Program-made: the position numbers and the translations under genes
In this document: positions 60,749-64,000 of the stretch, one piece after another
How the letters are laid out: each line of letters opens with the position of its first letter
How positions within the stretch are numbered: position 1 is the stretch's first letter
Source of the DNA: Spinacia oleracea
Lineage: Eukaryota > Streptophyta > Magnoliopsida > Caryophyllales > Amaranthaceae
DNA: 64,000 nt
NCBI RefSeq assembly: GCF_020520425.1
Contig: NC_079491.1
Span: 8,667,143-8,731,142, forward strand
Direction of reading: 5' to 3'
Notes under the pieces: model-generated
Seen by the model: only the letters and a program-made list of their open reading frames with translations
Database searches by the model: none
What the model was told of the DNA's origin: nothing

Positions 60749-61470
60749 CTAGTTAGTGATCCGAGTGATGCCCCATATTTTATTGTTTTTATTATTTGGA
60801 CGTTGTCCGGTTAATGATTGCTTTCTTTGCAAAAATTTATGTATTTTTTATTTATTTGTTGCCAATATTACAGAATATCCTCAAAATATATGATGGTTTC
60901 TAGAATAGTTCATAAGTTCAAATACTTTATTTTTTCATGTTTTACTTGATTGATACTCCGTATAAAATTTTGTTTTTTCTAATTCACTTATAAACATAAG
61001 AAATTTCTTAAAGTATCAATTATTACAAATTGAATAACAAAAATAATATATTTTTGGAAAAACACACAATTTATTAGCTAAAGAAATAGTGCAACAATTA
61101 ATTTTTTTTTACGTATGCTCTGAGTAATTAAGAAAGATTAAGTAACTTTTTTTTTTATACTAGGTTATTATTACGGAGTAAAATATATATTGCGCATTAA
61201 ACTTTTAATATTTATAAGAATGACTTTTTTCTTTTTTCATTACTTTAGATTTATATGTTATAACATTGCAGAGATGGTTAGAACTTTACATTATGAATAA
61301 GAGGTCATGGGTTCGAACATTGATAATAACATTTTTTGTGATAATAAAATTCAGTAATGCATGTGTGTGCGCGCATGACATGACACATTGTCATTTCACT
61401 TGCCAAATCACAGTGACACATGACAACGTGACATTATTTGCCTTGGAGATTTACTAATAGTATAGATAGA
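60749..61470 (-). mobile_element. Small Helitron with a tRNA-like segment
   Basis: Minus-strand 5' end A|TCTATCTATACTATTAGTAA (61470 downward) and 3' end ATCACTAACTAG|T (60749). The hairpin before CTAG is weak. 61268-61320 on the + strand reads like a decayed tRNA (GGTTAGAAC D-arm region, GGGTTCGAAC T loop). No coding sequence. Confidence 0.55.
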
Positions 61471-61621
61471 TGGGATAATACCCACAATGTAAGGTTTTGA
61501 CGTGATTATTCAGTATTTATTATAATAATAAAATTTAACGTTTTAATAAAATTTATGTACACTAAGTTCAAACAAATCAAAGAGAAAGGTGAGAATTTAA
61601 TTTGTGGGTTGTCTTAATCAA

Positions 61622-62150
61622 ACTAAGAGGGCAAACGAGCAGAGCCAACCAGAGTACTACCCTGTTCATTTTCATCAAACTTAGACGAGTTCGAGCACAA
61701 ACTCGAACTTTCAATCGAGCTCAAAAATCTAATCAAACTTGGTTCGTTAAACATCTCGTTTATTTATCGAGCCGAGTTCATAAACGAGCTTTTTTCTTAA
61801 ATAAGCTTTGCGCTTTAGAGTTTAACAATTTAAAAACATAATTTTGAATGTGCACTAATTTAGCCATTTAAATTCAAAATATTTGTATTCTAGGGTGATA
61901 TGTTGTTTTGGATGTTAAAAGTTAAAGCACGATTTTTATCCTGTAATAAAACAATTATGTATGAAAAATTTGTTATGAATATAAATAAACGAGTTGTTCA
62001 TGAATTTAAATAAACGAACATACATATATTCATGTTCAAGCTCGTTTATTAAACGAGCTTCAAAAGTTAAGTTGTTCAAGCTCGACTCATTTCTTTAATA
62101 AATGAACATGAACGAGCTTTAACTGATCTCAAATCCGAATAGTTTATTGA
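61622..62150. repeat. Degenerate CGAGCT/AACGAG repeat
   Basis: Words AAACGAGCTT, CTCGTTTATT, TCGAGCTC and TTCAAGCTCG recur in both orientations with irregular spacing. No reading frame of interest. Confidence 0.7.
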
Positions 62151-62437
62151 GAGTCTCGATTCATTTACACCATTGCATAAAACTATGACCTAGTAATTAA
62201 TTTAGGTATGTTAAATAAGTCGGATTTGGGGGTAAGCATTGATAAATGAACAATATTATGAGATGGTCATGGACTCATGTCCCATTTTGAACTCAAATGG
62301 GCCTATCAAATGAAAGCTTCTAATTAAGGTCCGACATTTATGTCTTAAAGGGTTTAATATCCATATAAAAGATCTGCATCTTTTGATTATGTACTTGAAC
62401 ATTAGATTGCCCAAAAAATAATATCATTTACATTGTA

Positions 62438-62792
62438 CTCCCTCCGTTTCTTTTTGTTTTTTACGTTTGGTATTTTACACGCGTTTTAATGACTAATTAA
62501 TGTGCATTGAGATTCTTCTAAGTTTTTCATGTAAACGAGGAAAATTACGTTTATTTATAATGTTTTCACTCTTATCAAAATTCTGATATGGGGAAAATGA
62601 GAAAAAGTTAATGTCTTTATGGAAAAGTGTGAGGGATTAAATGACTCAATTAATTTAATTGGTTAATATAATAATTGGGTACAAATTTTGATAGAATATT
62701 AAATTATTTATGTGATAATATAAAAGGAAATGTAAAAAACATTTTGAAACACCAAAAAAGGAAACGTAAAAAACAAAAAGAGACAAAGGAAG
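62438..62792. mobile_element. Stowaway MITE, 355 bp
   Basis: Inverted ends CTCCCTCCGTTTCTTTTTGT and CTTCCTTTGTCTCTTTTTGT (other strand), flanked by TA (62436-62437, 62793-62794). A diverged family compared with the one at 43440. Confidence 0.85.
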
Positions 62793-62799
62793 TAAGAAA

Positions 62800-63180
62800 T
62801 TAAATAATGTCGTAGTCTCACAGAGTCACGATATGATGAAGTATCTAACAAGTTAGCATCGCAAATAAATGAATGATGTATGATTTTCCCGAAATAGAAT
62901 ATGATTCAAAATAGTTCTATTATATCTTTAAGATTCCAAATATTAATTACACTCGACAATTCTATTGGACACCATTGTTTATTCGTGTGAATGTCAATTA
63001 ATGAGCATAATGCCTATATATGTATATGGCTATATTGGAAATCTAATATTCTATGCATCCCATTTACTCATTTACATTTTTTATAGGGAGAATAAGCAAA
63101 TTTTTAAAATAAGCATAAAAATATTTTTCACAAAAATAGTTAAATTTAACGTAAAATGAACTAGAGATATTTTAATTAGC
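62800..63180 (-). repeat. Inverted paralogue of 6905-7048 / 8235-8265 / 12925-13160
   Basis: Read on the minus strand, this segment follows the window's 6.9-13.2 kb sequence step for step, but without the MULE and without the CACTA element. Shared words include CTCCCTATAAAAAATGTAAATG, GATGCATAGAATATTAGA-like and TTTGGAATCTTA. Confidence 0.85.
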
Positions 63181-64000
63181 ATCTTATTATTTTTTTAATT
63201 TTTTTTTTTTTTAAAAGAAAAAACAGCATCCTAGGCTACATTCCCTATTACTTAACTTTTTTACTTTCACGAGTTTCACCTTTCTCAATCTATTTATAAA
63301 CCGAATAGAGAAAGTTCGATAAAATTTTACTCTATATTTTTAGAGTTAATTAGGATGGATATATGAGACCTCCACAAACTTTTCAGAAAGGCCGATCTAC
63401 GATAATATATTCTGTGGCGGTCTAAAAGAGGAAGGTTATCCGCACATGTTATGTTCTTTTAGTTACCCTTATTGATGTTATAAGTTTTTTTTATTATAGT
63501 TATAAGTTACCTTATTTTCAAGGCTATTAACTCAAATAGTAGAGCAATGTACAATATTGTACATGGTATGGGGTGAAGCTCCACGTAGCCCACTACCTAT
63601 ATTACATTTGTGTATTGATGTATATTTTCATTTGGGTGTTGTATTGGTCATAGATATAACTTGTACAAGCATATCACTTTTGATTAAGGCCATTTCATTG
63701 TTTATTGTTAGGGTCGCGTTTTTCAATGGTTAGGGTCACATTTATCCTAGAGTAAGGTAACTTTAGTCCTTGAATAAGGTCACTTATATCTTTTATCTGG
63801 CTCGCTTTTATATTTGGATGTACAGTAAAATACCGTAGATCGAGGGCACACAAAAGTTTTTGTAAGACCTCAACCTCCTCTAATCAAGTAATGAAACTTT
63901 TATCAACCTCTAAATAAAGTATTACAGCATTTACATGTATATATTTTATATATTGCACATATATTACACTTATATTGCACATTTATATTGTAAGAAGAGA
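63181..64000. other. Gene-free right end with a decayed tRNA-like segment
   Basis: 63528-63596 resembles the tRNA-like sequence at 12361 (CTATTAACTCAAATAGTAGAGC, anticodon-stem palindrome ATGTAC..GTACAT, CCACGTAG). No gene. Confidence 0.4.

Overview
This is nuclear DNA from a flowering plant. It has intron-containing genes with GT/AG splice sites, AT-rich intergenic DNA and a dense mix of plant transposon families. The short word TACGGAGTA/TACTCCGTA recurs many times; I associate this with Caryophyllales genomes (spinach, beet, quinoa group), but that is only a hint. Only one host gene looks possibly functional: the 5' two thirds of a family-51 alpha-L-arabinofuranosidase gene on the minus strand (12 exons, 1396-5470). 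Its remaining exons are not visible in the window. Nearly everything else is mobile DNA, much of it nested, and many boundaries can be fixed to the base by target-site duplications (TSDs).

Layout. 1-6190: arabinofuranosidase gene and its promoter. 6190-8234: minisatellites, a MITE and a Mutator-like element (MULE). 8266-12924: a complete CACTA transposon (TSD TAT) carrying fragments of an ankyrin/TPR gene and a receptor-kinase gene. 12925-16535: duplicated promoter-flank sequence and a second MULE (9-bp TSD). 16720-17550: dead Copia gag. 18508-29094: a Ty3/Gypsy-type LTR retrotransposon with 2.77-kb LTRs that look identical (TSD TTTCT), sitting inside the coding exon of a small cysteine-rich, defensin-like gene whose halves flank it. 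30614-39783: a Helitron containing an L1 LINE (15-bp TSD) that in turn contains a CACTA element (TSD ACA). 40052-42312: two further Helitrons, one with a 270-bp CACTA MITE (TSD TAA). 43440-49620: Stowaway MITEs, a tandem array, a duplicated retroposon, a hAT-type element, and a foldback MULE nested in a Stowaway.

50009-60417: RTE and L1 LINE remnants. The L1 reading frame is split by a 7.96-kb Helitron (52159-60120). That Helitron carries same-strand fragments of at least three unrelated genes (BR-signalling kinase, BEL1-like homeodomain protein, mitochondrial acyl carrier protein) plus unidentified exons. 60749-64000: another small Helitron, a degenerate CGAGCT-rich repeat, a Stowaway, and an inverted paralogue that preserves the empty insertion sites of the first MULE and the first CACTA element.

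The most interesting content is gene capture by two transposon classes (Helitron and CACTA), the disruption of a defensin-like gene by a recent but coding-dead retrotransposon, and in-window paralogues that allow insertion order to be read. Every identification is from reading the sequence by eye. No database search or alignment was run, and boundaries without a stated TSD are approximate.
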